Assembly (NCBI RefSeq): GCF_000192435.1
Contig: NZ_AEUD01000001.1
Location: forward strand, 186,001 to 250,000
Source of the DNA: Gordonia neofelifaecis NRRL B-59395
Lineage (GTDB): Bacteria; Actinomycetota; Actinomycetes; Mycobacteriales; Mycobacteriaceae
Direction: 5' to 3'
DNA length: 64,000 nt
In this document: in pieces, positions 49,946-61,622 of the stretch
Layout of the letters: every line of letters starts with the position of its first letter
Numbering within the stretch: the stretch's first letter is position 1
Notes under the pieces: generated by a model
Told to the model about the DNA's origin: nothing
What the model saw: only the letters and a program-made list of their open reading frames with translations
The model's database searches: none
Program-made: the position numbers and the translations under genes

Positions 49946-51091
49946 CTACGTCAGGTCCTCGCCCGCCTTCGGCATGTAGATCGCCACGCGGTCGTCGTAG
50001 CTCTTCACCGGCGCGCCCGAGGTGGCCTTGTTGACCGTTGCGAGCTGCGTCGCCTGACCGCCGAGCGCGGTCATCCGGCCCACCGCGCCGTACGTCTTGC
50101 TGAAGTCCTGCGGGTTCGGCCTGCCGACGGTCAGGCTTCCGTTGGCGGGCCTGATGAAGGTGTCGATCCGCTTGGCCCCGGCCACAGACACCGCGATCCA
50201 GCTGTCGCCGACGGCGCAGCCGCTGACGCCGGGGCGGTCGGGCCAGGTCCACAGCGTCTGCAGGCCCTTGGGGCCGACCAGCGACAGACGGTCGCCCGCA
50301 GCGCCGCTGTCGGCGACGAAGAGCTGGCCGTCGGCGCCCGGGGAGGGGCACAGCGCGACGTCGGAGCCGAGCCCGGTCGCGCGGATGTCGGGTTTCGGGT
50401 CGGCCACGTTCGGGTCGATCGAGAAGATCTTGCCCGCCAGCGAGCCGCGGTCGCTCGCCGCGGCGGGGTCGCCGGCGTCGCCGGTCGCGACGACCAACTC
50501 GGTCGGGGACGCGAACGAGATGGAACCCATGTTGCCGGTCGCGCCCTTCGGGATGCCGGTCAGGATCGGCTTCACCGATCCGGTCGGCGCGATCCGCACC
50601 ACCCGGTTGTCCGAGCCGGTGGTGACCAGTGCGTAGATCATCTGGTCCTCGACATACGTCGGCGACATCTCGAAATCGATCAGGCCGCCGTCGCCGGAAC
50701 CGTCGACGTCGACGCTGGCGACGACCCGCTGCGGGCCGTATCGCTTCGACAGGATGATCTTGCCCGTCGTGCGTTCGGCGACGTACGTCGTGCGGCCCGA
50801 CGGGTCTGCGGGACGGACGCCGCCGGTGGACGCGAGGCAGGTCGCGATGACGGCGGGATCGGGGTCGACGCACGGACCGGTGGGCGGCGGGCCGCCGCCC
50901 TGGTCGTCGGACGGAGGCTGCGGGGCCTGCTGCGGTGCGCGTTCCATCGTCGGCGGCGCAGTGAACGAACCCTGGTCGGCGGCCTGGTCCTCCTGGGAGA
51001 AGTCGGCGCACCCCGTTGCGGCCAGCGCGACGGCGATCGCGGACGTCACGGCGAGCAGAGCGCGACGGGCGGCGCGGGAGTGCGATGGCAT
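49946..51091 (-). CDS. lppZ: Glucose/sorbosone dehydrogenase-like lipoprotein (LppZ-like)
   Basis: A 381-residue lipoprotein (lipobox LAATGC, C28) with a Gln/Pro-rich linker to about residue 65 and a beta-propeller of the PQQ-type GSDH family (TTYVAERTTGKIILSKRYG, GSISFASPTELVVATGDAGDP, GKIFSIDPNVADPKPDI). It sits on the outer face of the membrane; sugar dehydrogenase activity is uncertain because the family contains non-enzymatic members. A TAGAGT element lies six bases before the ATG. It is convergent with gatB, as lppZ (Rv3006) is in M. tuberculosis. Confidence 0.85.
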   Translation of the reverse strand: MPSHSRAARRALLAVTSAIAVALAATGCADFSQEDQAADQGSFTAPPTMERAPQQAPQPPSDDQGGGPPPTGPCVDPDPAVIATCLASTGGVRPADPSGRTTYVAERTTGKIILSKRYGPQRVVASVDVDGSGDGGLIDFEMSPTYVEDQMIYALVTTGSDNRVVRIAPTGSVKPILTGIPKGATGNMGSISFASPTELVVATGDAGDPAAASDRGSLAGKIFSIDPNVADPKPDIRATGLGSDVALCPSPGADGQLFVADSGAAGDRLSLVGPKGLQTLWTWPDRPGVSGCAVGDSWIAVSVAGAKRIDTFIRPANGSLTVGRPNPQDFSKTYGAVGRMTALGGQATQLATVNKATSGAPVKSYDDRVAIYMPKAGEDLT

Positions 51092-51171
51092 TCCACCACT
51101 CTAACTATCGTTATCAAATCGTCGGGTGCCGCTGAGCCCGAGTCCGCACTGTCGGCCATAGAGTCGGTGAT

Positions 51172-52323
51172 GTGAGTAGCGCCGAAGACAAGCCCTCGGT
51201 CGGCGGAGATCCGCAGACGGCGGGGAGCCCGTACGACGAACCCACCCAGGCGATCGAACGGCCGCGGGTGCGTCGACCCAAGCCGGACAACGACAGCTTC
51301 TTCGACAAGCACGGCCGTCGGCCGTCGCCCGGGGTGCAGAACGCCATCGACGAGAAGGCCGCACGGGACGAAGCCGCCGACGTCGACGCCCCGACGGAGA
51401 CGCTGCCGGTGACCGAGCCCACCGAGCCTGTGTCCACGGTCGGCGCCGACGAGGGGGACGACGCGAAGACCGCGGTGATCGTCAGCTCCGGCGCCGAAGC
51501 GGCCGCCGAGAACCCGGTCAAGAAGAGTTCGTCGGACGAACCGGTGCACACCGAGCCCTTCGTGGACGAGGACGACCGGAGCGAGGAACCGGAGGACCGG
51601 AGTCGTTTCGCCGAGCATCTCACCGAGCCGCCGCTGCCGTACATCGAGCCGCAGCCGACGACGCCGATCGATCTGGACGACGAGTACGAGGCCGGCGGAC
51701 CGATCGTCGACGACGCCGCCGAGCCTCCCGTCGTGGGCGATGTGCCTGTGGCCCGCCGGGGCACCATCGACCTCGGGCTGTTGATCCTGCGCATCGCGGT
51801 CGGCGTCACCTTCACACTGCACGGTCTGCAGAAGCTCACCGGCTGGATGAACGGGCCGGGACCGGACGGGTTCGCACAGTATCTCGCCAACCGTCCGAAT
51901 CCGGCGCTCGGCTTCCACGACAGCGCGACGACCACGCTGGCCCTGGTGTCCGGGGTCAGCGAGACTGCGGGCGGGATCCTCCTGATCCTCGGGCTGCTGA
52001 CGCCGATCGCCGGCGCCGCGCTGCTCGGCGGCATCCTGGTCGCGATGGCCTACAAGGCGACGCTCGCCGGCGGTCTGTGGTTCTTCACCGCTGACGGTGC
52101 GGGCAACGGTCTGGAGTTGGAGATCCTGTTGGCGGCGGCGTCGGCCGCGTTGATCCTGACCGGCCCGGGAACGTACTCGTTCGACCGTCGTTGGGGGTGG
52201 TCGCGCCGCCCGTCGTGGGGTTCGGCCGCCTGGGTGATCGTCGCGATCGGTGCCGCGGTGGCGGTGTGGATACTGCTGAACGGTGCGAACCCGCTGCACT
52301 CACCGGGCAACCCGACGACCTGA
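51172..52323 (+). CDS. DoxX-family membrane protein with long acidic N-terminus (Rv3005c-like)
   Basis: A 383-residue protein. Residues 1-185 are hydrophilic, acidic and repeat-poor, likely disordered and cytosolic. The rest is a four-helix DoxX domain: IDLGLLILRIAVGVTFTLHGLQKLTGW, ETAGGILLILGLLTPIAGAALLGG, LEILLAAASAALILTGPG and WVIVAIGAAVAVWILL. The M. tuberculosis counterpart associates with superoxide dismutase and a thiol-oxidoreductase in a redox complex; the same role here is inferred. The GTG start lies seven bases after TAGAGT (51159-51164). It ends at a very stable hairpin. Confidence 0.87.
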   Translation: MSSAEDKPSVGGDPQTAGSPYDEPTQAIERPRVRRPKPDNDSFFDKHGRRPSPGVQNAIDEKAARDEAADVDAPTETLPVTEPTEPVSTVGADEGDDAKTAVIVSSGAEAAAENPVKKSSSDEPVHTEPFVDEDDRSEEPEDRSRFAEHLTEPPLPYIEPQPTTPIDLDDEYEAGGPIVDDAAEPPVVGDVPVARRGTIDLGLLILRIAVGVTFTLHGLQKLTGWMNGPGPDGFAQYLANRPNPALGFHDSATTTLALVSGVSETAGGILLILGLLTPIAGAALLGGILVAMAYKATLAGGLWFFTADGAGNGLELEILLAAASAALILTGPGTYSFDRRWGWSRRPSWGSAAWVIVAIGAAVAVWILLNGANPLHSPGNPTT

Positions 52324-52350
52324 TCGGCACCATGGCCTTGGCCGAAAACG

Positions 52351-52399
52351 CTTATGCCGTTCTCCGTGACCCGAATCGGGTCACGGAGAACGGCATAAG
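52351..52399. terminator. 23-bp perfect hairpin between doxX and ilvD
   Basis: Arms at 52351-52373 and 52377-52399 are perfectly complementary over 23 bases with a 3-base loop, the longest hairpin in the window. It lies 27 bases after the doxX stop and 21 before the ilvD stop on the other strand, so it serves both. Confidence 0.85.
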
Positions 52400-52420
52400 A
52401 ATTCTCGCTGGGGCGGTGCG

Positions 52421-54265
52421 TCAGTCGACGACGCGGACGGCGCCCTTGTCCGCCGACGTCGCCAGCTTCGCATACGCGCGCAGCGCCTTGGAGACGGTGC
52501 GCTGACGGTCGCGCGGGGTCCACGGGTGCTCCGAGGCCTCCATCTTGGCGCGACGCTCGGCGAGCGTCTCGTCGTCGACGAGCACCTTGAGTGTGCGGGA
52601 GTGGACGTCGATGAGGATCTCGTCACCGTTCTCGACGAGACCGATGTCGCCGCCTGCCGCCGCTTCGGGGGAGGCGTGGCCGATGACCAGGCCCGACGAT
52701 CCGCCGGAGAACCGGCCGTCGGTCACGAGGCCGCAGTGCTTGCCCATCCCCGTGCCCTTCATGAAGGCGGTCGGGTGCAGCATCTCCTGCATACCGGGGC
52801 CGCCGGCGGGGCCCTCGTAGCGGATCACCAGCACCTCGCCCTTCTGCAGTTCCTTCGACAGGATCGCGTGGACGGCGTCCTCCTGGCTCTCGACGACGCG
52901 CGCCGGACCCTGGAAGTGCCAGAGCGACTCGTCGACGCCCGCGGTCTTGAGGATCGCGCCCTTCTCGGCGATGTTGCCGTGCAGGACGCACAGGCCGCCT
53001 TCGACGGTGTACGCGTGCTCCTTGTCGCGGATGCAGCCGTCGGCGGCGTCGGTGTCGAGCGACTCCCACCGGTTCGACGTCGAGAACGGCTGCGTGGTCC
53101 GGACGCCGCCGGGGGCGGCGTGGAACAGTTCGATCGCCTCGTCGATGGCGGTGCCGCTGCGGATGTCCCAGTCGGCGAGGTATCCCTCGAACGTCGACGC
53201 GTGGACCGGGTGGACGTTCGTGTTCAGCAGGCCCGCGCGATTCAGCTCGCCGAGGATCGCGGGGATTCCGCCTGCGCGATGCACGTGCTCCATGTAGTAC
53301 TTCGGGGAGTTCGGCGCGACCTTCGCCAGACACGGGACGTTCCGCGAGATGCGGTCGATGTCGTGGAGGTCGAATTCGACCTCGCCCTCCTGCGCCGCGG
53401 CGAGGATGTGCAGGACGGTGTTGGTGGACCCGCCCATCGCGACGTCGAGGGCCATGGCGTTCTCGAACGCCTCACGGGTCGCGACGTTGCGGGGGAGGAC
53501 CGACTCGTCGTCGTCCTTGTAATAGCGCGTCGCGATGTCGACGATCAGCTCGCCAGCCTTGGTGAACAGATCGCGGCGGGCGGTCTGGGTGGCGAGTGTC
53601 GAGCCGTTGCCGGGCAGTGACAGGCCGAGGGCCTCGGTCAGGCAGTTCATCGAGTTCGCGGTGAACATGCCCGAGCAGGAACCACAGGTCGGGCAGGCGG
53701 ACTGCTCGACCTCGAGCAGTTCCTTGTCGTCGACGTTGCTGTCCGCGGAGGCGGAGATCGCGTCGATCAGGTCGGTGCCCGGACGGACGACGCCGTCGAT
53801 GACGACGGACTTGCCCGCCTCCATCGGTCCGCCCGAGACGAACACGGTGGGGATGTTCAGACGCATCGCGGCGTTGAGCATGCCGGGCGTGATCTTGTCG
53901 CAGTTCGAGATGCAGACCAGGGCGTCCGCGGTGTGCGCGTTGACCATGTACTCGACGGAGTCGGCGATGATCTCGCGGCTGGGGAGCGAGTACAGCATGC
54001 CCCCGTGGCCCATCGCGATGCCGTCGTCGACGGCGATGGTGTGAAACTCCTTCGCGACGCCGCCCGCAGCGCGCACGGCGTCGGCGACGATCTCGCCGAC
54101 GTCCTTGAGATGCACGTGACCCGGAACGAACTGGGTGTACGAGTTGGCGATCGCGATGATCGGCTTCCCGAAATCGTCGTCCGTCATTCCGGTGGCGCGC
54201 CAGAGGGCGCGGGCGCCGGCGGCTTCACGGCCGACGGTGGTGGTGCGAGACCGCAGGGCTGGCAT
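52421..54265 (-). CDS. ilvD: Dihydroxy-acid dehydratase
   Basis: A 614-residue IlvD that dehydrates dihydroxy acids to 2-keto acids in valine, leucine and isoleucine synthesis. Fe-S cluster Cys lie in [12 protein letters not shown] and [14 protein letters not shown]; the substrate region has [18 protein letters not shown]-like sequence and the C-terminus [23 protein letters not shown]. The start ATG at 54265 has GAGG seven bases upstream; the open frame continues 20 codons further without a site. It is one of four ilv genes in a 12-kb stretch, but is on the opposite strand to ilvBNC. Confidence 0.96.
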   Translation of the reverse strand: MPALRSRTTTVGREAAGARALWRATGMTDDDFGKPIIAIANSYTQFVPGHVHLKDVGEIVADAVRAAGGVAKEFHTIAVDDGIAMGHGGMLYSLPSREIIADSVEYMVNAHTADALVCISNCDKITPGMLNAAMRLNIPTVFVSGGPMEAGKSVVIDGVVRPGTDLIDAISASADSNVDDKELLEVEQSACPTCGSCSGMFTANSMNCLTEALGLSLPGNGSTLATQTARRDLFTKAGELIVDIATRYYKDDDESVLPRNVATREAFENAMALDVAMGGSTNTVLHILAAAQEGEVEFDLHDIDRISRNVPCLAKVAPNSPKYYMEHVHRAGGIPAILGELNRAGLLNTNVHPVHASTFEGYLADWDIRSGTAIDEAIELFHAAPGGVRTTQPFSTSNRWESLDTDAADGCIRDKEHAYTVEGGLCVLHGNIAEKGAILKTAGVDESLWHFQGPARVVESQEDAVHAILSKELQKGEVLVIRYEGPAGGPGMQEMLHPTAFMKGTGMGKHCGLVTDGRFSGGSSGLVIGHASPEAAAGGDIGLVENGDEILIDVHSRTLKVLVDDETLAERRAKMEASEHPWTPRDRQRTVSKALRAYAKLATSADKGAVRVVD

Positions 54266-54384
54266 GAATTCCTCGCTAGAAGATCGCTGAACTGGACCCG
54301 GTCGGGCTGACGAACGGGCTGTCACCCGAGTTTACGCCCAGCTGTCCAATGCTATTTCCGGCGTGCGCCGGACCTGCGCGAGGC

Positions 54385-54726
54385 TCAGCGCAGACGTCGG
54401 TGCGCCGCCGCTGCAAATCTGGACAGCCACGGCTCGCGCTCGACCTGATCCGGACGTTTCTGCAGGCTCTGGAACTTGGTCACGAAGCCGGCGATCGCCC
54501 GCTGTTCGCCGGCGGCGTCGCCCATCGGATCGGCGACTTCGACGAGCACGACGGTGCCGGGGCCGATGTCGAGTTCGTCCCAGCAGACGGCGAGGTTCTG
54601 TGCGAGCACCCGGCGGTCGCCGACCGTCAGATGGATGCGGGATGCGTAACGGGTCGTCTCCCAGGTGAGTTCCTCCGCGGCGTCCGCGTCGAGACGACCC
54701 TCCGCCGTGAACTGCTCAAGGTGCAT
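54385..54726 (-). CDS. Hypothetical protein, unrecognised
   Basis: A 113-residue soluble protein (MHLEQFTAEGRLDADAAEEL at the start, FVTKFQSLQKRPDQVEREPW and a basic end AAAAHRRLR). I do not recognise its family. The central part (RIHLTVGDRRVLAQNLAVCW, GPGTVVLVEVADP) looks beta-rich. The -10-like TACGGT lies six bases before the ATG, supporting a real leaderless gene rather than chance. It lies between ilvD and mgtE on the same strand as both. Confidence 0.65.
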   Translation of the reverse strand: MHLEQFTAEGRLDADAAEELTWETTRYASRIHLTVGDRRVLAQNLAVCWDELDIGPGTVVLVEVADPMGDAAGEQRAIAGFVTKFQSLQKRPDQVEREPWLSRFAAAAHRRLR

Positions 54727-54786
54727 ACCTCGACCGTAACGCCGATGTCTGCCCGCCGCGCGTGTGGCGACCATCGCCGTCGACCC

Positions 54787-56124
54787 TCAGATGCCGAGGA
54801 CCACCTTGGCGATGGAGAAGTAGATGATCAGGCCGGTCGCGTCGCAGAAGGTGGAGATGAACGGTGTCGAGAAGACCGCGGGATCGACGTGCACGGCGCG
54901 CGCGATCAGCGGCATGATCCCGCCGACGGTGGCGGCGACCGTGCAGATGGAGACGATCGTCAGTCCGATCACCGTGCCGATGCCGAAGTCGTAGACCAGA
55001 CCGGCGACGAGGAAGCCGAGGAGCCCCAGGGCCGTGCCCATCGTCACACCGACACTCATCTCCTTGCCTGCGACCCGCAGCACGTCCGACTTGGCGACCT
55101 CGTCGGTGGCCAGGGCGCGGGTCACGGTGGTCGCCGCCTGCGAACCGGTGTTGCCGCCGATGCCGGTCAGCAGCGGGATGAACAGCGCGAGCGCGACCCG
55201 CTGTTCGAGGGTCCCCTCGAAGATCTCCAAGACGTTGACGGTCAGGATGGCCGAGATCGCGAGGACGAACAGCCAGACCACCCGGGCGCGGGTGATCGCG
55301 AACGTCGACGCCTGCAGGTACGGGGTCTTCAGCAGTTCGCGGGCACCGGCGCGCGCCTCGTCCTCGTCGCGCGCCGCTTCCACGACCTCCGCCGCGTCGT
55401 CGAGGGTGAGGACACCGAGGAGACGGTCTTCGTTGTCGACCACCGGCATCGCCATGATCGATCGGTCGATGCACCGCTGGGCCGCCGACTCGGCGGGCTC
55501 GGCGGCGTACGCGAAGATCGGCGACTTCGTGTAGTCCTCGACCCGCACCTCGGGATCCGACAGCAGCAGGTCGCGGAGGCTGACCACGCCAACCAGACGT
55601 CGCTGGTGGTCGACGACGGGCACCGTGTAGATCGTCTCCGCGTCGCGCCCGCGCACCTTGATCCGATCGATTGCGGCGGCGCAGGAGTCGTCCGGGAAGA
55701 CGTGGACGAACTCGGGGCTCATCCGCCGGCCGACCGATCCCCGTTTGAACCCGAGGACGACGGCCGTCGCCTCGCGTTCGGCGGGGGACAGGCTGCGGAT
55801 CAGCGCCTTCGCGACGTTGGCCGGCAGTTCGTCGAGCAGTTCGGCGCGGTCGTCGGGATCGAGGTGATCGAAGGCGTCGGCGACTTCGGCGGTCCCCAGG
55901 GACCGGATCAGCGCCGCCTGCGCGCTCGAGCTCAGGTCGTCGAAGACCTGGACGGCGTCGTCCTTGGCGAGGAGGCGGAACGCGATCGTCCGATCGCTCG
56001 CGTCGACGGCGTCGAGCATGGCGGCCGCGTCCTGCGGTGCCAGTCGGGACAGTTCCTGGCCGACGTAGGCCAGCCGGCCGTCGTCGAGCGCGCTCTGCAG
56101 GGCCCGGGCGGTCAGTGTCGTCAT
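54787..56124 (-). CDS. mgtE: Magnesium transporter MgtE
   Basis: A 445-residue MgtE. The N-terminal MgtE_N superhelix (about 1-130, LSSSAQAALIRSLGTAEVADAFDHL) is followed by two CBS domains (IYTVPVVDHQRRLVGVVSLRDLL and AMPVVDNEDRLLGVLTLDD) that sense Mg2+, and a five-helix pore domain with the filter-like GIGGNTGSQAATTVTRALA and a C-terminal CDATGLIIYF. It imports Mg2+ down its gradient. It lies 12 bases downstream of the Cfp6-like gene and is probably co-transcribed. Confidence 0.96.
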   Translation of the reverse strand: MTTLTARALQSALDDGRLAYVGQELSRLAPQDAAAMLDAVDASDRTIAFRLLAKDDAVQVFDDLSSSAQAALIRSLGTAEVADAFDHLDPDDRAELLDELPANVAKALIRSLSPAEREATAVVLGFKRGSVGRRMSPEFVHVFPDDSCAAAIDRIKVRGRDAETIYTVPVVDHQRRLVGVVSLRDLLLSDPEVRVEDYTKSPIFAYAAEPAESAAQRCIDRSIMAMPVVDNEDRLLGVLTLDDAAEVVEAARDEDEARAGARELLKTPYLQASTFAITRARVVWLFVLAISAILTVNVLEIFEGTLEQRVALALFIPLLTGIGGNTGSQAATTVTRALATDEVAKSDVLRVAGKEMSVGVTMGTALGLLGFLVAGLVYDFGIGTVIGLTIVSICTVAATVGGIMPLIARAVHVDPAVFSTPFISTFCDATGLIIYFSIAKVVLGI

Positions 56125-56136
56125 CGGTCCCTGTGG

Positions 56137-56544
56137 TCAGTGGGAGGCCAGGCGGGCTTCTCGTTCAGCGGCGAACGGATCGGGGATACGACCGCCGCTC
56201 GCCTTCGACAGTGCGGGCAGGTCGGAGAATCCCACCGCGGGCAGCCGGAACTCGGTGCCGTCGTGCGAGACGAGGCGGACCGCGCCCCAGCGCGGGAAGC
56301 GGATGCCGTCCACGTCGTGCCAGGGGAGTCGGTGGGTGCTGAACGTGCCGACGGCGGTGACGCCCTGCTCGTCGACCTCGGTGCGCAGTCGGTGAATCCA
56401 CCAGGCCAGCGCGATCGGCACGACGACCGTCCAGGCGAAGCCCGCCACGGAGACGCCCATGAGCATCACCACGAGCAGGAACCCGATCGGGACGGCGAAG
56501 TACGCGAGGCGTGAGATGGAGAAGACCCTTGACGATTCAGCCAT
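56137..56544 (-). CDS. PH-domain membrane protein (Cfp6-like, Rv3004-like)
   Basis: A 135-residue protein with two close membrane helices (LAYFAVPIGFLLVVMLMGVSV and WTVVVPIALAWWIHRL) and a bacterial PH domain (VTAVGTFSTHRLPWHDVDGIRFPRWGAVRLVSHDGTEFRLPAVGF). It resembles low-molecular-weight antigen Cfp6 and sits in the same place, next to ilvB. Function unknown. The start is uncertain: the ATG at 56544 has GGGAG too close, and in-frame ATGs at 56565 and 56598 lack any site. Confidence 0.82.
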   Translation of the reverse strand: MAESSRVFSISRLAYFAVPIGFLLVVMLMGVSVAGFAWTVVVPIALAWWIHRLRTEVDEQGVTAVGTFSTHRLPWHDVDGIRFPRWGAVRLVSHDGTEFRLPAVGFSDLPALSKASGGRIPDPFAAEREARLASH

Positions 56545-56621
56545 ATCTCCCAGTGTCTCACGCATTCGGGGCGCGCATCGTCGCGCATGTCGTGTCATCG
56601 TCTTCGCCGGGTCGAGGTGAT

Positions 56622-56651
56622 TTGACGGGACGGGTCGCGCTGGCCTACTTT
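56622..56651 (+). promoter_or_regulatory. ilvB operon promoter
   Basis: A -35 TTGACG (56622-56627) and -10 TACTTT (56646-56651) are separated by 18 bases, the best consensus-like promoter in the window. The predicted start site (about 56658-56661) is at or next to the leader-peptide ATG, so the leader would be translated from a leaderless or almost leaderless RNA. Confidence 0.7.
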
Positions 56652-56660
56652 GTCCTGGTG

Positions 56661-56708
56661 ATGAATCAGAAGCTTCTCGTAGTAATCGGTCGGCGCGTCG
56701 ACGCCTGA
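56661..56708 (+). CDS. ilvB operon leader peptide
   Basis: A 15-codon open frame, [15 protein letters not shown], with a run Leu-Leu-Val-Val-Ile, exactly the amino acids made by the downstream pathway. The Val codons are GTA twice, rare in this GC-rich DNA, which should raise sensitivity to charged tRNA(Val). It lies between a strong promoter and a rho-independent terminator ahead of ilvB, the layout of classical attenuation known for the ilvBNC operon of corynebacteria. Too short for ordinary gene finding. Confidence 0.85.
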   Translation: MNQKLLVVIGRRVDA

Positions 56709-56748
56709 TCGGTCACTTCGTGGACCTTCAGATACCAAACACGACGCG

Positions 56749-56781
56749 CCCCTCGCACAGCCTCGCTGGCGGGGGTTTTTT
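56749..56781 (+). terminator. ilvB attenuator terminator
   Basis: A stem CCCC(T)CGC/GCGGGGG (56749-56756 with 56769-56775, one bulged T) is followed directly by six T (56776-56781). It is the only hairpin in the window with a long T run, and it is placed between the leader peptide and ilvB. Confidence 0.82.
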
Positions 56782-56866
56782 CTTGCCGGGAGTCGGAAGA
56801 GAAGTCCCTCCGGACCTGATCGAGAAGCGCATGGAAGAGCACCCACAAGAGGATGAGGATCGTGCA

Positions 56867-58770
<1,904 letters not shown>

Positions 58771-58774
<4 letters not shown>

Positions 58775-59271
58775 GCACCCATACTCTGAGCGTTCTGGTC
58801 GAGGACCGTCCGGGCGTTCTGGCCCGCGTGTCGGGCCTGTTCTCTCGCCGCGGATTCAACATCGAGTCGCTGGCCGTCGGCCCCACCGAGCTCAAGGGGA
58901 TCTCGCGGATGACCATCATGGTCTCGGTGGACGACTTCCCGCTGGAACAGGTCACCAAGCAGCTCAACAAGCTCGTCAACGTCATCAAGATCGTGGAGCA
59001 GGAGCCGGCGAACTCGGTCTCCCGCGAACTGATCCTGATCAAGGTGCGGTCGGACGCGTCCAACCGCAACGAGGTCATCGATGTGGTGAATCTGTTCCGC
59101 GCCAAGGTCGTCGACGTCTCTCCCGAGTCGCTGACCGTCGAGGCCACCGGAACCTCCGACAAGCTCGAGGCACTGCTCCGGATGCTGGACCCGTACGGCA
59201 TCCGCGAGATCGCGCAGTCCGGCGGAGTCACGCTGGGCCGCGGGCCCAAGAGCATGTCGGCCAACCGCTGA
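58771..59271 (+). CDS. ilvN: Acetolactate synthase regulatory subunit
   Basis: A 166-residue IlvN with an N-terminal ACT domain ([36 protein letters not shown]) that binds valine for feedback inhibition, and the C-terminal ALS_SSU domain ([35 protein letters not shown]). Its GTG overlaps the ilvB stop (GTGA), so the two subunits are made together. Confidence 0.97.
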
Positions 59272-59374
59272 CCGAATCCGGTCGACCCCCGTCGCGGCCG
59301 GTGTCACACTGACACGGTTCAATGGTCACGACACACAAACACACACCTAGTACTCACACCTAAGTACGTATTGA

Positions 59375-60400
<1,026 letters not shown>

Positions 60401-60430
60401 GTTTCGGCGGACCGACTCCGCACCACGTCC

Positions 60431-60463
60431 GACGACCCCGCACCCGATGGGTGCGGGGTCGTC
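60431..60463 (+). terminator. Terminator after ilvC
   Basis: A perfect 15-bp stem (60431-60445 with 60449-60463) with a 3-base loop, 30 bases after the ilvC stop, without a T run. Confidence 0.8.
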
Positions 60464-60541
60464 CGCGTTCACCCCGCCGACGCTCGCTACGATGCTGCGC
60501 AGCGCCGCAGGACGGCCTGCGCGCAGCAGAAGGGGAGAGCA

Positions 60542-60982
60542 ATGGGTGAAGTCCGGCATCAGGCAGTGATCCGCAGTCCGCGCGAATCGGTGTTCGCGTA
60601 TGTGGACGACTACCGGAACGTGCCCGAGTACATGTTCGGCGTCGGCCGCTTCACGCCGACCACCGAGGTGACTCAGGGCAAGGACTCCGAGTTCGAGACC
60701 GCCATCAAGGTCGGACCGAAGGAACTGACGTCGACGGTGCGGTGCGTCGACTGGGTCGAGGGCGAGTTGATCAGGCTCGAGTCGGTCAAGGGGTTCGGCG
60801 CCGACACCGCGTGGTCGTTCGCCGACGGCGACGAGCCGGGCACCACCGTGCTCGACGTGGTGTTCGGGTACACGCTTCCCGGCGGCCTCGCCGGGAAGGT
60901 TCTCAGCGGGCTGATCGGCCCGTTCGCCGAGCAGGGCGTCAAGCACACGGAGTCGAAGATCCGCGCGGCGCTGGAGGTCTGA
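60542..60982 (+). CDS. SRPBCC-family protein, copy 1
   Basis: A 146-residue START/SRPBCC-fold protein (VRHQAVIRSPRESVFAYVDDYRNVPEYMFGVGRFTP ... YTLPGGLAGKVLSGLIGPFAEQGVKHTESKIRAAL). The fold forms a hydrophobic pocket for lipids or other ligands; no catalytic residues are apparent. A GGGGAGAG site precedes the ATG. It is clearly paralogous to the next gene. Confidence 0.85.
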   Translation: MGEVRHQAVIRSPRESVFAYVDDYRNVPEYMFGVGRFTPTTEVTQGKDSEFETAIKVGPKELTSTVRCVDWVEGELIRLESVKGFGADTAWSFADGDEPGTTVLDVVFGYTLPGGLAGKVLSGLIGPFAEQGVKHTESKIRAALEV

Positions 60983-61101
60983 GGACACACCCGGGGGTTG
61001 TCGCGACGTTGCCATTGCTCCATGGCATCGTGGTGACCACAACATCGGACACTGCATCGCGTCCGATTGTCCCGCAACCGAACGAAGCCCAGGAGCAACC
61101 C

Positions 61102-61551
61102 ATGCCGGGAGTCCGCCAGACCGTGACCACCGAGGCGCCGCGCGACCGCGTATTCGCCTACGTCGATGACTACCGCCACGTGCCGAGCTGGATGTTCGGG
61201 GTCACGAAGTTCACCCCCGTCACCGAGCAGACCTCCGGCCTCGGCGCCACCTACGAGGCGTCTATGAAGATCGGTCCCAAGAACCTCAAGTCGACTCTGC
61301 GGGTCACCGAGTGGGTGGAGAACGAGACGGTGGTCCTCACCTCCATCGCGGGGTTCGATGTGCAGACCGGCTGGCGGTTCGCGGACGGTGACGACGGACG
61401 GACGGTCGTCGATGCGTACTTCGATTACCGGCTGCCGGGCGGACTGGCGGGCCGGGCGCTCGGTGCGATCATCGAGCCGGTCGTCGGCCAGGCGGTCAAG
61501 CAGACCGAGTCCGCGCTGCGAGCGGCGGTTGAGGACGGCGACGCCGCCTGA
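61102..61551 (+). CDS. SRPBCC-family protein, copy 2
   Basis: A 149-residue paralogue of the preceding gene, with the same core VFAYVDDYRHVPSWMFGVTKFTP, MKIGPKNLKSTLRV and YRLPGGLAGRALGAIIEPVVGQAVKQTES. The ATG at 61102 has AGGAG; the longer frame upstream runs through copy 1 in another frame. Tandem duplication with divergence in the pocket (PEYMFGVG versus PSWMFGVT) suggests different ligands. The 119-base gap between the copies shows no terminator. Confidence 0.85.
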   Translation: MPGVRQTVTTEAPRDRVFAYVDDYRHVPSWMFGVTKFTPVTEQTSGLGATYEASMKIGPKNLKSTLRVTEWVENETVVLTSIAGFDVQTGWRFADGDDGRTVVDAYFDYRLPGGLAGRALGAIIEPVVGQAVKQTESALRAAVEDGDAA

Positions 61552-61566
61552 CCGGGCACAGCAAAG

Positions 61567-61607
61567 AGGCCGGGCCCCGAGACTTCGTCAGTCTCGGGGC
61601 CCGGCCT
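61567..61607. terminator. 18-bp perfect hairpin between the SRPBCC and protease genes
   Basis: Arms at 61567-61584 and 61590-61607 pair perfectly over 18 bases around a 5-base loop, between convergent genes, 15 bases from each stop. Confidence 0.85.
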
Positions 61608-61622
61608 TCTCCGCTGTGCTGG

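Noticed and set aside
56720-56866. Longer IlvB start adding 49 residues
   Set aside because: It would be translated across the attenuator hairpin and the T run; the GTG at 56867 has a proper ribosome-binding site.
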